Assembly (NCBI GenBank): GCA_030271595.1
Contig: JARXKO010000004.1
Location: 1-21,295, forward strand
Length of the DNA: 21,295 bases
Source of the DNA: Pseudomonadota bacterium
Lineage (GTDB): Bacteria > Pseudomonadota > Alphaproteobacteria > Sphingomonadales > Sphingomonadaceae
Direction: 5' to 3'
The notes below the pieces were generated by a model. The model did not search any database and was not told the DNA's origin. It saw only the letters and a list, made by a program, of their open reading frames with translations. This document shows positions 14,665 to 21,295 of the stretch, one piece after another. A program made the translations under genes and the position numbers. Positions within the stretch are counted from its first letter, which is position 1. Each line of letters begins with the position of its first letter.

Positions 14665-16005
14665 ATGGCCGCCACTGCCGACGACGTGGCGGCACGGCCG
14701 CATTTGCTGCGCATTCTCGGCGCGGTGTTCGGGGTTGCGGTCGGCGTCGGCTCGATGATCGGGGCCGGCATATTGCGCACCCCGGGGAGCGTCGCGCATT
14801 CGGTTCCGGCCTATTGGTGGATCATCGGTCTGTGGGCGTTTGCCGCAGTCCACTGTGCGCTGACCGCCAACATCTGGGCCGAGCTGTTCACGGCGCTGCC
14901 CAAGGCGGGTGGCCCCTACGTCCCGCTGCGGCGCATTTTCGGCAATCTTGCGGGCCTTCTGGCCGGCGTGTGCGACGCCTTGAACAGCTCGGCCTCGATC
15001 GCCGCGCTGGCGCTCGCCGGGGTCGATTTCCTGTCGCTGACCTGGCCGGCCGCACACGGTTACCCGGTGACCTTGGCTTCCGCCATCATCGCCGCGCTGT
15101 TTGGCGTCAATGCGCTCGGCATCCGCGAAGGGCGCGCCGCGCAGATCGCCATGACGGCGATCAAGGTTGGGCTGTTGCTGCTGATCGTCCTGGCGACGTC
15201 GCTTCTTCCTCCGGCCGACCCCGTCCCCGTGCGCGACCTCGCGCCGGCAATCGGCCTGGCCGGGATCATTGCCGCTTATCAGCTGGTCAGCGGCGCCTAC
15301 GCGGGCTGGTCCAACGGAGTCTATTTCGCCGAGGAAGACATCGCTCCCAGCCGCAACATTCCGCGCGCCTTGTTCGGCTCGATCGTCGGGGTCGGCCTGC
15401 TCTATCTGGTGATCAATTTCTGTCTGCTCCGGGTCAACAGTGTCGCCGGACTCGGCGCCCAGGATATCCCGGTCGGCGCGCTGATCGCCCGGCTGACCGG
15501 CGGTGCCGGACCCGCCTTGCTCGGGATCACCGGCTTCGCACTCATCATCGGCTGTTGTCACGCCAATATGATGGTCGCGCCGCGGATCATCTTTGGCCTC
15601 TCACGCGATGGCTTGCTGCCGCGGATCGGAGCGCAGGTCAGCCGCTCGGGAACGCCGCAGGTCGCACTCGTACTGATCACTCTGGCGAGTGCGGCGCTGG
15701 CGATGACCGGCAGTTTCGAAGCGGCATTCCGGCTGGTGGCGACGACCGGAGTCGCGCTGGCGCTGGTCCTCGACCTCGCTTTTTTCGCGTTGCGGTTGCG
15801 CGAGCCCGCGCTCCCTCGTCCGTATCGCGCGCGCTTCTACCCGTGGCTTCCGGCACTGGCGGTGCTGCTCGACTTCGCTTTCCTCGCCTCGATCCTGTGG
15901 TTCGACCCGCTCAGCGGTCTCATCACGCTCGGCACATTGGGCGGCGTCAGCATTGTCTGGCTAGCCGTCCGCCGCTTGCGCCGAGGCGCTCCGCAAGCCA
16001 CCTAG
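14665..16005 (+). CDS. APC-superfamily amino acid transporter
   Basis: A 446-residue integral membrane protein with about 12 predicted helices. The first helix carries the APC signature GVGSMIGAGILRTPG, whose unwound G-x-G region binds the amino-acid carboxylate. YQLVSGAYAGWSNGVYFAEE in the middle matches helix 6 of the APC/LAT group, where an aromatic residue gates the substrate, and the NIPRALFGSI motif follows. The amino acid cannot be named from sequence. The start at 14665 is set by the end of the dipeptidase and by the first helix; a longer reading in this frame is a shadow of the dipeptidase gene. The weak Shine-Dalgarno (AAGGGA) overlaps the upstream stop region. The hydrolase gene starts 5 nt after its stop. 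Confidence 0.9.
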   Translation: MAATADDVAARPHLLRILGAVFGVAVGVGSMIGAGILRTPGSVAHSVPAYWWIIGLWAFAAVHCALTANIWAELFTALPKAGGPYVPLRRIFGNLAGLLAGVCDALNSSASIAALALAGVDFLSLTWPAAHGYPVTLASAIIAALFGVNALGIREGRAAQIAMTAIKVGLLLLIVLATSLLPPADPVPVRDLAPAIGLAGIIAAYQLVSGAYAGWSNGVYFAEEDIAPSRNIPRALFGSIVGVGLLYLVINFCLLRVNSVAGLGAQDIPVGALIARLTGGAGPALLGITGFALIIGCCHANMMVAPRIIFGLSRDGLLPRIGAQVSRSGTPQVALVLITLASAALAMTGSFEAAFRLVATTGVALALVLDLAFFALRLREPALPRPYRARFYPWLPALAVLLDFAFLASILWFDPLSGLITLGTLGGVSIVWLAVRRLRRGAPQAT

Positions 16006-16010
16006 CCTCG

Positions 16011-16676
16011 ATGTCCGACAATCCGCCGCTCAAGGCCGCCATCATCCCGGTGACTCCGCTGCAGCAGAATTGCACTTTGCTGTGGTGCACGGCGACGATG
16101 CGCGGCGCCTTCGTCGATCCCGGCGGCGACCTCGACAAGCTCAAGGCCGCAGCTGCCGACGCCAAAGTGACGATCGAGAAAATCCTCCTGACCCATGGCC
16201 ATATCGATCATGCCGGGTCCGCCGGCCTGCTCGCCGAGGAATTGGGAATACCCATCGAGGGCCCGCACAAGGACGATATCTACTGGATCGAGCGGCTGCC
16301 CGAAGACGGCGCACGCTACGGCATCACCGGCCACTCGTTCACGCCTGATCGCTGGCTCGAGGATGGCGACACGGTGTCCGTCGGCGAACTCACACTCGAT
16401 GTCCGCCACTGCCCCGGGCACACTCCCGGCCATGTCGTGTTTCACCATCCGCCATCCCGGCTGGCGATGGTTGGCGATGTGCTGTTCAAGGGCTCGGTCG
16501 GGCGCTGGGATTTCGTCCACGGCAATCAGCAGGACCTCATCCGCTCGATCACCGAGCGGCTGTGGCCGATGGGCCTCGACACTGCCTTCGTCCCCGGCCA
16601 CGGCCCGATGTCGACCTTTGGCCACGAACGGCAGACCAATCCTTATGTCAACGATCAGGCGATCGCTTCGGCTTAA
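16011..16676 (+). CDS. Metallo-beta-lactamase-fold hydrolase, YcbL/glyoxalase II-like
   Basis: A 221-residue MBL-fold protein with the complete metal site: H62-x-H64-x-D66-H67 in THGHIDH, H137 in CPGHTPGH, D156 in VGDVLF, and H197 in PGHGP. The short length and GSVGRWDFVHGN segment match the YcbL-type group, which hydrolyses S-D-lactoylglutathione in some bacteria. It lacks the C-terminal helical domain of classical GloB, so another thioester or ester substrate is possible. It is translationally close to the transporter (5-nt gap) and is probably the last gene of the dipeptidase-transporter run. A MAPEG remnant on the other strand overlaps its stop codon. Confidence 0.9.
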   Translation: MSDNPPLKAAIIPVTPLQQNCTLLWCTATMRGAFVDPGGDLDKLKAAAADAKVTIEKILLTHGHIDHAGSAGLLAEELGIPIEGPHKDDIYWIERLPEDGARYGITGHSFTPDRWLEDGDTVSVGELTLDVRHCPGHTPGHVVFHHPPSRLAMVGDVLFKGSVGRWDFVHGNQQDLIRSITERLWPMGLDTAFVPGHGPMSTFGHERQTNPYVNDQAIASA

Positions 16677-16810
16677 AGGGAGGCATCGTTGCCACCGTCG
16701 CCGACACTCACCTTATGCAGGTGGCACTAACTGGCGATTCGGAAACCGAGCCAGATATTGATCACAACGGCCACGGCCGCGGTGAGCAGGCTGACCGGTA
16801 ATGTCATCAT
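16673..16810 (-). pseudogene. Decayed MAPEG-family membrane protein gene
   Basis: Reading from 16810 gives MMTLPVSLLTAAVAVVIN then IWLGFRIAS, the first membrane helix of a MAPEG protein (eicosanoid and glutathione metabolism family, usually about 130 residues). A TAG stop follows at 16727-16729. Past it, the same frame continues CHLH then KVSVGDGGNDASL, the conserved KVSxGDGGN motif of MAPEG proteins at the usual distance from helix 1, before TAA at 16673-16675. The later helices are missing. So a nonsense change and a 3' truncation have destroyed the gene; what is left could at most encode a 27-residue one-helix peptide. A Shine-Dalgarno-like AAGGGG remains before the ATG. No other copy lies in the window. 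Confidence 0.75.
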
Positions 16811-16850
16811 CGGCGCCCCTTGTCCGGCACTTGGCACCCCATGCCCGGCC

Positions 16851-16878
16851 TTGCAACGGCGGCGCTAATCGCTATAGG
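16851..16878 (+). promoter_or_regulatory. Probable promoter of the rpmF-plsX-fabH operon
   Basis: TTGCAA (16851-16856) and TATAGG (16873-16878) are spaced 16 bp apart, with the start point expected near 16885. It lies between the MAPEG remnant (minus) and rpmF (plus) and leaves a leader of about 115 nt that contains the long hairpin described next. Confidence 0.55.
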
Positions 16879-16889
16879 GACGCACGGTC

Positions 16890-16976
16890 GCGACGATCGA
16901 ACCGCCACCGCGGGGCCGAGGGCAACCGAAGCACTGCCGAGATTGGCGCGGATCGTCGCAATTTTTATTGATTTTG
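16890..16976 (+). ncRNA. Structured rpmF leader, attenuator-like
   Basis: GCGACGATC (16890-16898) pairs perfectly with GATCGTCGC (16951-16959). Inside, CGCCA (16903-16907) pairs with TGGCG (16944-16948) and GGCA (16921-16924) with TGCC (16935-16938), giving one long irregular stem. A U-rich run starting with TTTTT (16962-16966, then attgatttt) follows within 2 nt. This is the shape of an intrinsic terminator or attenuator, starting 5 nt after the predicted transcription start. I know of no described leader family that matches. No riboswitch consensus was recognised. Confidence 0.4.
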
Positions 16977-17000
16977 CCAAAACCGAAGTGAAGGTGCCTT

Positions 17001-17180
17001 ATGGCTGTCCCCAAGAGAAAAACCTCGCCGTCGAAGCGCAATATGCGCCGCAGCCACCACGCGCTGAGCCCGACGACCTTCCAGGAATGCCCGAATTGCG
17101 GGGAGCTCAAGCTGCCCCACAATCTGTGCTCGGCTTGCGGCCACTACAACGGCCGCGAAATCATCTCGCCCGAGGCCTAA
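17001..17180 (+). CDS. rpmF: 50S ribosomal protein L32
   Basis: A 59-residue L32 with the standard opening [20 protein letters not shown] and a C-terminal zinc ribbon: C30-x2-C33 and C43-x2-C46. It is therefore the zinc-binding form; zinc-free paralogues, used under zinc starvation, lack the cysteines. It sits in the large subunit near the peptidyl transferase region. AAGGTG lies just before the ATG. It is followed after 16 nt by plsX, the usual bacterial rpmF-plsX-fabH arrangement linking ribosome production to fatty-acid and phospholipid synthesis. No DUF177/YceD gene precedes it here, unlike in many other bacteria. Confidence 0.97.
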   Translation: MAVPKRKTSPSKRNMRRSHHALSPTTFQECPNCGELKLPHNLCSACGHYNGREIISPEA

Positions 17181-17196
17181 GCCCCGAGAGGCCCAT

Positions 17197-18243
17197 ATGT
17201 CCAAGGGCCCTTGCATAGCGATCGACGCAATGGGCGGGGATTCCGGCCCATCGGTAATGATCGCCGGCGCCGCGCGCGCGCTGCGCAGCGATCCCGACTT
17301 GACGTTCATCTTCTTCGGCGACGAGAAATTGCTCGCCGCTGAAGTCCTGTCGCACCGCAATCTGAAATCGCGCGCGACCATCGTCCATTCCCCGGAATCG
17401 ATCACCGCCAGCGAGAAACCGAGCCAGGCGTTGCGCCGGGCGCGGACCACGTCGATGGGAATGGCCATCGGAGCGGTCAAGGACGGCAATGCCGGCGCCG
17501 CTCTGTCGGCCGGCAATACCGGTGCGCTGATGGCGATTTCCAAGCTCGCTTTACGCACCATGCTCGGCATCGACCGGCCGGCGCTCGCGGCGTTGTTGCC
17601 GACGCTTGGCGAGACCGATTGCGTGATGCTCGACCTTGGTGCCAACACCGAATGCGATGTCCAGAACCTGGTCCAGTTCGCGGTCATGGGCTCGGCCTAT
17701 GCCCGGACCGTCCTCAATATCTCCAAACCGCGGGTCAAACTGCTCAACATCGGAACCGAAGAGCTGAAGGGCACGGGCGAAATCAAGGAGGCCGCGGCGC
17801 TGCTTCGTGAAGCCGATTATCTGCCGTTTCGATTCGACGGCTTCACCGAGGGCGACCAATTGTCGCGCGGCGGCATCGACGTCATCGTCACCGACGGCTT
17901 TTCGGGCAATATCGCGTTGAAGACCGCCGAAGGGACGGCGCGTTTCGTCACCGATCTGCTGCGCCGCGCGTTCAAGAGCTCGCTCCGCTCCAAGGCCGGC
18001 TTCGCTCTGTCCAAGCCGGCGCTCAACCTGCTCAAGGTCCATCTCGACCCCAATAATCACAATGGCGCGGTGTTCCTCGGCCTCAACGGGCCGGTGGTGA
18101 AAAGCCACGGCGGCGCCAATGCCAAGGGCGTTGCCAACGCCATCATGGTCGCGGCACGGATGGTCCGCAACGACATCACGCGGCGGATCAGCGAGGACCT
18201 CGACAATTTCCGCGCCCACGCCTTCAACGGCGGGGCTCAATGA
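17197..18243 (+). CDS. plsX: Phosphate acyltransferase PlsX
   Basis: A 348-residue peripheral membrane enzyme that converts acyl-ACP and phosphate to acyl-phosphate, the acyl donor for PlsY in the first step of phospholipid synthesis. Family landmarks are present in order: [12 protein letters not shown] at the N terminus, [49 protein letters not shown] and a final [13 protein letters not shown] segment. GAGAGG (17185-17190) precedes the ATG. The stop overlaps the fabH start by 4 nt (ATGA), so the two are translationally coupled. Confidence 0.97.
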   Translation: MSKGPCIAIDAMGGDSGPSVMIAGAARALRSDPDLTFIFFGDEKLLAAEVLSHRNLKSRATIVHSPESITASEKPSQALRRARTTSMGMAIGAVKDGNAGAALSAGNTGALMAISKLALRTMLGIDRPALAALLPTLGETDCVMLDLGANTECDVQNLVQFAVMGSAYARTVLNISKPRVKLLNIGTEELKGTGEIKEAAALLREADYLPFRFDGFTEGDQLSRGGIDVIVTDGFSGNIALKTAEGTARFVTDLLRRAFKSSLRSKAGFALSKPALNLLKVHLDPNNHNGAVFLGLNGPVVKSHGGANAKGVANAIMVAARMVRNDITRRISEDLDNFRAHAFNGGAQ

Positions 18244-19199
18244 CCCGCCGCTCGGTCATCCTCGGCAGCGGCAGCGCTTTGCCGGCGCGGCGGCTCGATA
18301 ATGAGGAACTGGCCAAGCAGGTCGATACGTCCGACGAGTGGATCGTCGAGCGCACCGGGATTCGAAGCCGCTATATCGCTGGTGAACACGAGACCACCGG
18401 CACACTGGCGACTGCGGCGGCGAAAGCGGCGCTGGCTGCGGCTGGACTCGAAGCGCGCGACATCGGGCTCATCGTCCTTGCCACCGCGACCCCCGACCAG
18501 ACCTTTCCGGCGACCGCGACCAAGGTCCAGGCGGCGCTTGGGATCGACGATTGCGTCGCTTTCGACGTCCATGCGGTATGCACCGGCTTCCTCTATGCGT
18601 TGACCGTCGCGGATTCGCTGCTTCGCTCGGGCACCGCGACCAAGGCGCTGGTGATCGGTGCCGAAACCTTCAGCCGGATTCTCGACTGGGAAGATCGCGG
18701 CACCTGCGTCCTGTTCGGCGACGGTGCCGGCGCGATCGTGCTTGGCGCGGAAGACGGCGAGCGTGGAATCCTCGCTACCAAGCTCCACGCCGACGGGCGC
18801 CACAATGACCTGCTGTATGTCGATGGCGGCCCGTCGACCACCGGCACCGTGGGCAAATTGCGCATGAAGGGCCGCGAAGTGTTCCGCCACGCGGTCGTCA
18901 ATCTGGCCGCGGTCATGGGCGAAGTGCTCGATCTGGCTGGCCTCAGGGCCGAGGATGTCGACTGGGTGGTGCCGCACCAGGCCAATGCCCGTATCCTCGA
19001 TGCGACGGCGCGCAAGCTCGGCCTTCCGCCCGAGAAAGTCGTGGTCACCGTCGACCGCCACGCCAATACCTCGGCGGCGTCGGTGCCGCTGGCATTCGAC
19101 ACCGCGGTCAAGGACGGCCGCATCAAGGCCGGCGACGTCGTCGTCCTCGAAGCGATGGGCGGCGGCTTCACCTGGGGAGCGGCCGTGCTGCGCTATTGA
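18240..19199 (+). CDS. fabH: Beta-ketoacyl-ACP synthase III
   Basis: A 319-residue thiolase-fold condensing enzyme that joins acetyl-CoA (or another primer) to malonyl-ACP and starts each fatty acid chain. The catalytic triad is visible: C114 in [11 protein letters not shown] (more often AACSGF), H246 in PHQAN, and N276 in HANTSAAS. The spacing is the same as in E. coli FabH (C112, H244, N274). The DVHAVCTGF form is common in sphingomonads and other alphaproteobacteria. It is coupled to plsX through the ATGA overlap. Its stop codon lies within an AT-rich hairpin. Confidence 0.97.
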   Translation: MTRRSVILGSGSALPARRLDNEELAKQVDTSDEWIVERTGIRSRYIAGEHETTGTLATAAAKAALAAAGLEARDIGLIVLATATPDQTFPATATKVQAALGIDDCVAFDVHAVCTGFLYALTVADSLLRSGTATKALVIGAETFSRILDWEDRGTCVLFGDGAGAIVLGAEDGERGILATKLHADGRHNDLLYVDGGPSTTGTVGKLRMKGREVFRHAVVNLAAVMGEVLDLAGLRAEDVDWVVPHQANARILDATARKLGLPPEKVVVTVDRHANTSAASVPLAFDTAVKDGRIKAGDVVVLEAMGGGFTWGAAVLRY

Positions 19200-19221
19200 A
19201 AAAATTCGGAAATTTTTCAAA
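19196..19221 (+). terminator. AT-rich hairpin at the fabH stop codon
   Basis: TTGAAAAA (19196-19203) pairs with TTTTTCAA (19214-19221) around a 10-nt loop and includes the fabH TGA. It stands out in GC-rich DNA, but the stem is weak and the T-run is inside the stem, so it may equally be an AT-rich promoter element for ihfA. Confidence 0.3.
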
Positions 19222-19222
19222 T

Positions 19223-19288
19223 GTCGAATTGCCGACACGGAATTTATTGGTTAGGCTTTGTTCTGAAGAACGGCGAGGGGAACGCCGT
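19223..19288 (+). promoter_or_regulatory. Upstream region of ihfA: inverted repeat and leader hairpin
   Basis: TGTCG (19223-19227) and CGACA (19234-19238) are a perfect inverted repeat with a 6-bp spacer. Further down, ACGGCG (19270-19275) pairs with CGCCGT (19283-19288), forming a stem with a 7-nt loop that ends 7 nt before the GGGAGA Shine-Dalgarno of ihfA. IHF genes are autoregulated in other bacteria; which of these elements matters here cannot be told. I could not define a convincing -35/-10 pair. Confidence 0.35.
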
Positions 19289-19305
19289 CGAAGCGGGAGA
19301 ATGAC

Positions 19306-19638
19306 ATGGCCGACCTCGGGATCTCCCGGATGGGTAGCGAGGCTGATGCCCACAATACGCTGACTCGTGCCGATCTGGCCGATGTGGTGCACCGCAAACT
19401 GGGCCTGTCGCGCGCCGAAAGCGCGAGCCTGGTCGAGCGCGTTCTCCATCACATGTGCTATTCGCTGTCCGACGGCCGCAACGTCAAGATTTCCGGCTTT
19501 GGCACCTTCATCCTGCGCGACAAGGGCGAGCGCGTCGGCCGCAATCCCAAGACCGGGATCGAGGTTCCGATCGCGCCGCGGCGGGTGATGACTTTCCGCG
19601 CCAGCCAGATCATGCGCGACCGGATCGTCAAGGGCTGA
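19306..19638 (+). CDS. ihfA: Integration host factor alpha subunit
   Basis: A 110-residue HU/IHF-family DNA-bending protein. The body ([30 protein letters not shown], then [40 protein letters not shown]) matches IHF-alpha, with the GRNPKTGxxxxI signature and the proline that intercalates DNA. IHF, as an alpha-beta dimer, bends specific sites by about 160 degrees and shapes transcription, recombination and replication. The N terminus has about 18 residues more than the usual start; an internal ATG at 19330 (MGSEADAH) is possible, but GGGAGA at 19295-19300 favours 19306. It is followed 7 nt on by a MerR gene, a common alphaproteobacterial pair. Confidence 0.93.
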   Translation: MADLGISRMGSEADAHNTLTRADLADVVHRKLGLSRAESASLVERVLHHMCYSLSDGRNVKISGFGTFILRDKGERVGRNPKTGIEVPIAPRRVMTFRASQIMRDRIVKG

Positions 19639-19645
19639 TCCGCAG

Positions 19646-20062
19646 GTGGCGGCCGGAGAGAAAGAACCGGGCGCGCTCAAAACGATCGGCGAATTGTCGC
19701 GCGAATTGGGCGTTGCCCAGCACATCCTGCGCTATTGGGAAACCCGCTTCCCGCAACTGCGGCCGATGCAGCGCGCGGGCAACCGCCGATATTATCGCCC
19801 GGCGGACGTCGATCTGACCCGACGCATCCATCGCCTCCTCGACCAGGAAGGCTATACCGTCCGCGGGGTTCAAAAGCTCCTCCGCGACAAGAGCGGGGAT
19901 GCGCCGTCGGTCAGCGGAACCGAAATCCCCGCAGCCGCCGCTCCCGCGCCAGCCGGTTCAGCCGCGGAGGTCCCTGTCCCGGCCCCTGCCCCCTCCCCCG
20001 CCATCGACGTCTTCCGCCTGATCGAGATCCGCAACCGCCTTGCTTCGCTGATCGAGGGCTAA
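19646..20062 (+). CDS. MerR-family transcriptional regulator
   Basis: A 138-residue regulator starting at a GTG. The N-terminal winged helix-turn-helix is clear (TIGELSRELGVAQHILRYWETRFPQLRPM, then AGNRRYYRPADVDLTRRIHRLL, then YTVRGVQKLL). A proline/alanine-rich linker follows (about 90-120), with a short final helix (DVFRLIEIRNRLASLI). There are no cysteines for metal binding, so it is not a metal sensor of the classical MerR type; the effector is unknown. The GTG has a weak Shine-Dalgarno and lies 7 nt from the ihfA stop, so it depends on ihfA for expression. The last 105 bp are overlapped by the end of the helicase reading frame on the other strand. Confidence 0.85.
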   Translation: MAAGEKEPGALKTIGELSRELGVAQHILRYWETRFPQLRPMQRAGNRRYYRPADVDLTRRIHRLLDQEGYTVRGVQKLLRDKSGDAPSVSGTEIPAAAAPAPAGSAAEVPVPAPAPSPAIDVFRLIEIRNRLASLIEG

Positions 20063-21295
20063 GTCCCGTCCGCCAAGCCGCTGCGCGACCCGCGCGATCG
20101 CGGCGTCGAGCGGCACCCGGGAAATCGACGCATCCTCGGGAAAAGCCTTGAGCAGACGCGACGGCATCGCCGCCGACAGGATCACGAACATGCCGCGGTC
20201 GCCCTGCCGCCGGATCAGCCGGCCGAAGGCCTGCGCCAGCCGCGCGCGCACCACCCGGTCGTCGTAAGCGCTTCCACCGCCGGCCATCCGCCGCGCCGCA
20301 TGGAGCACGGTCGGGCGCGGCCACGGCACCCGTTCCATCACCACCAGCCGAAGCGAATCGCCCGGCACATCGACCCCGTCGCGCAAGGCATCGGTGCCGA
20401 GCAAGGATGCGCGCGGATCGTCGCGGAATATGTCGACCAACGTTCCGGCGTCGATCGGATCGACATGCTGGGCGAGCAACGGCAGGCCTTCGCGCGCCAA
20501 CCGGTCTGCGATTCGGGCATGAACCGCTTTGAGCCGCTGGATCGCGGTGAACAGGCCAAGGGTTCCGCCGCCGGCGGCCTCGATCAACCGGGCATAGGCG
20601 CCCGCGAGCGCAGCAGTGTCGCCGCGCGCGATATCGGTGACGATCAGAACCTCGGACGCGGACGCATAATCGAACGGGCTTGGCGCTTCGAAATGCTCGG
20701 CCTTGGACGGCAAGTGCAACGCTCCGGTCCGGGCATCGGCGGTGTCCCAGCCGTCGCCGCCGCGCAAGGTCGCGGAGGTCACCAGCACCCCGTCGGCGGG
20801 CGCCAGTACGGCAGCCGCGAGCGGCTTGGTCGGATCGAGCCAGCGGCGATGGATGGCGACGTCATATTCGCGCCCGTCGACCCGCTCGACCGCCAGCCAG
20901 TCGACGAATTCGGGGTCGCTCTCGCCGCCGATGCGCGACAGCAAGGCGATCCACGCGGCGATCGTCTCGCGCCTCCAGCCGAGGCCGCGAATCGCTCCAT
21001 CGACCCGCGCCCGGGCCGCCGAATCGAGCCAGTCTGGAGCGTCTTCGAGCACCGCTTCGAGCCGCCGTCCGAGCGCCGCGAGCGGCTTGTGCAGGGTTTC
21101 GAGCATCTCCGCCGCTGCAGCCGCGCCCGACACCAAAGCGCCGTCGGGCTCGGCCAGCTCGGTCTCCAAACCATAGCCGGCTTCCTGGGCCTTGGCCCGG
21201 GCGTAAACCGTTCCGCGCACATCCGAGAGGAGCCCTTCGACCGGGCCGAACGGCGAATCCTCGACGATCCGCTGGAGCCAGCCATCGGACGGCAA
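19958..21295 (-). CDS. DinG-like ATP-dependent DNA helicase, C-terminal part
   Basis: The C-terminal 445 codons of an XPD/DinG-type superfamily 2 helicase; the N-terminal part, with the Walker A site, lies beyond the right edge. Visible landmarks are VLVTSATL (motif III-like), GTDALRDGVDVPGDSLRLVVMERVPWPRP (motif V region), and RLAQAFGRLIRRQGDRG (motif VI, with the arginines that contact ATP). The family unwinds DNA, often using an iron-sulfur cluster, which cannot be judged here. The reading frame runs past RLGGRD into about 30 codons antisense to merR, with low-complexity DGGGGGRGRD; a single missing T near 20065 would instead end it at TAG just after RLGGRD. The true C terminus is therefore uncertain, and the stop at 19958 may be an artefact. 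Confidence 0.85.
   Translation of the reverse strand: MPSDGWLQRIVEDSPFGPVEGLLSDVRGTVYARAKAQEAGYGLETELAEPDGALVSGAAAAAEMLETLHKPLAALGRRLEAVLEDAPDWLDSAARARVDGAIRGLGWRRETIAAWIALLSRIGGESDPEFVDWLAVERVDGREYDVAIHRRWLDPTKPLAAAVLAPADGVLVTSATLRGGDGWDTADARTGALHLPSKAEHFEAPSPFDYASASEVLIVTDIARGDTAALAGAYARLIEAAGGGTLGLFTAIQRLKAVHARIADRLAREGLPLLAQHVDPIDAGTLVDIFRDDPRASLLGTDALRDGVDVPGDSLRLVVMERVPWPRPTVLHAARRMAGGGSAYDDRVVRARLAQAFGRLIRRQGDRGMFVILSAAMPSRLLKAFPEDASISRVPLDAAIARVAQRLGGRDLALDQRSKAVADLDQAEDVDGGGGGRGRDRDLRG

Noticed and set aside
14814-16010. A possible fusion of a long N-terminal region to the MBL hydrolase
   Set aside because: The extra part is the transporter gene read in the wrong frame, rich in Arg and Gly without motifs; the hydrolase starts at 16011.
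16820-17218. A 132-codon plus-strand frame covering the rpmF leader and gene
   Set aside because: It is in another frame from rpmF, has no recognisable domain and crosses the promoter and hairpin; L32 is certain in its own frame.
1-21295. Mobile elements, CRISPR arrays, tRNA genes, defence or biosynthetic clusters
   Set aside because: No transposase, integrase, spaced direct repeats, tRNA cloverleaf or toxin-antitoxin pair could be recognised on either strand; base composition looks even across the window.

Overview
The window looks like chromosomal DNA of an alphaproteobacterium, most likely a sphingomonad (Sphingomonas or Sphingomicrobium type). The reasons are high GC, dense gene packing, an alphaproteobacterial DUF1489 protein, CarD, and the order rpmF-plsX-fabH-ihfA-merR. 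This placement comes from recognising protein families; no database search was possible. I see no prophage, IS element, integron, CRISPR array, tRNA or rRNA. Most of the window is housekeeping DNA.

Layout. 1-2016: the 5' end of sucC (minus), then dinB and carD (plus); carD has its own extended -10 promoter and a clear intrinsic terminator. 2080-3595: two exported DUF2807 proteins behind a promoter whose -10 lies inside a perfect 7-bp-arm palindrome. 3602-6190: a minus-strand run, mgtE, then DUF1489, then a CADD/PqqC-like protein, ending at a palindrome shared with the convergent DUF2807 gene. 6312-9892: a tight plus-strand run of cyclophilin, short-chain dehydrogenase and a two-ring Cdc48/p97-type AAA ATPase. 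10019-11884: a PmtA-like methyltransferase facing a phospholipase-D/cardiolipin-synthase-type enzyme. 12003-13311: rpoZ, an orphan PdeM-like phosphoesterase and a small unknown protein. 13391-16676: an exported M19 dipeptidase, an APC-family transporter and a metallo-beta-lactamase-fold hydrolase on one strand with gaps of 5-11 nt. 16673-16810: the remnant of a MAPEG gene. 16851-20062: rpmF-plsX-fabH behind a promoter and a structured leader, then ihfA and a MerR regulator. 19958-21295: a DinG-like helicase (minus) that runs off the end and overlaps the merR 3' end.

How they work together. Three themes stand out. Envelope lipids are served by plsX and fabH (synthesis start), the PmtA-like enzyme and the PLD-type synthase. 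Nucleic-acid maintenance and transcription are served by dinB, carD, rpoZ, ihfA, the PdeM-like enzyme and the helicase. Peptide scavenging is suggested by the dipeptidase and amino-acid transporter. The least ordinary items are the CADD-like protein (a candidate self-sacrificing p-aminobenzoate synthase), the structured rpmF leader, the palindromic operator before the DUF2807 pair, and the decayed MAPEG gene. I found nothing I would call a wholly new system.
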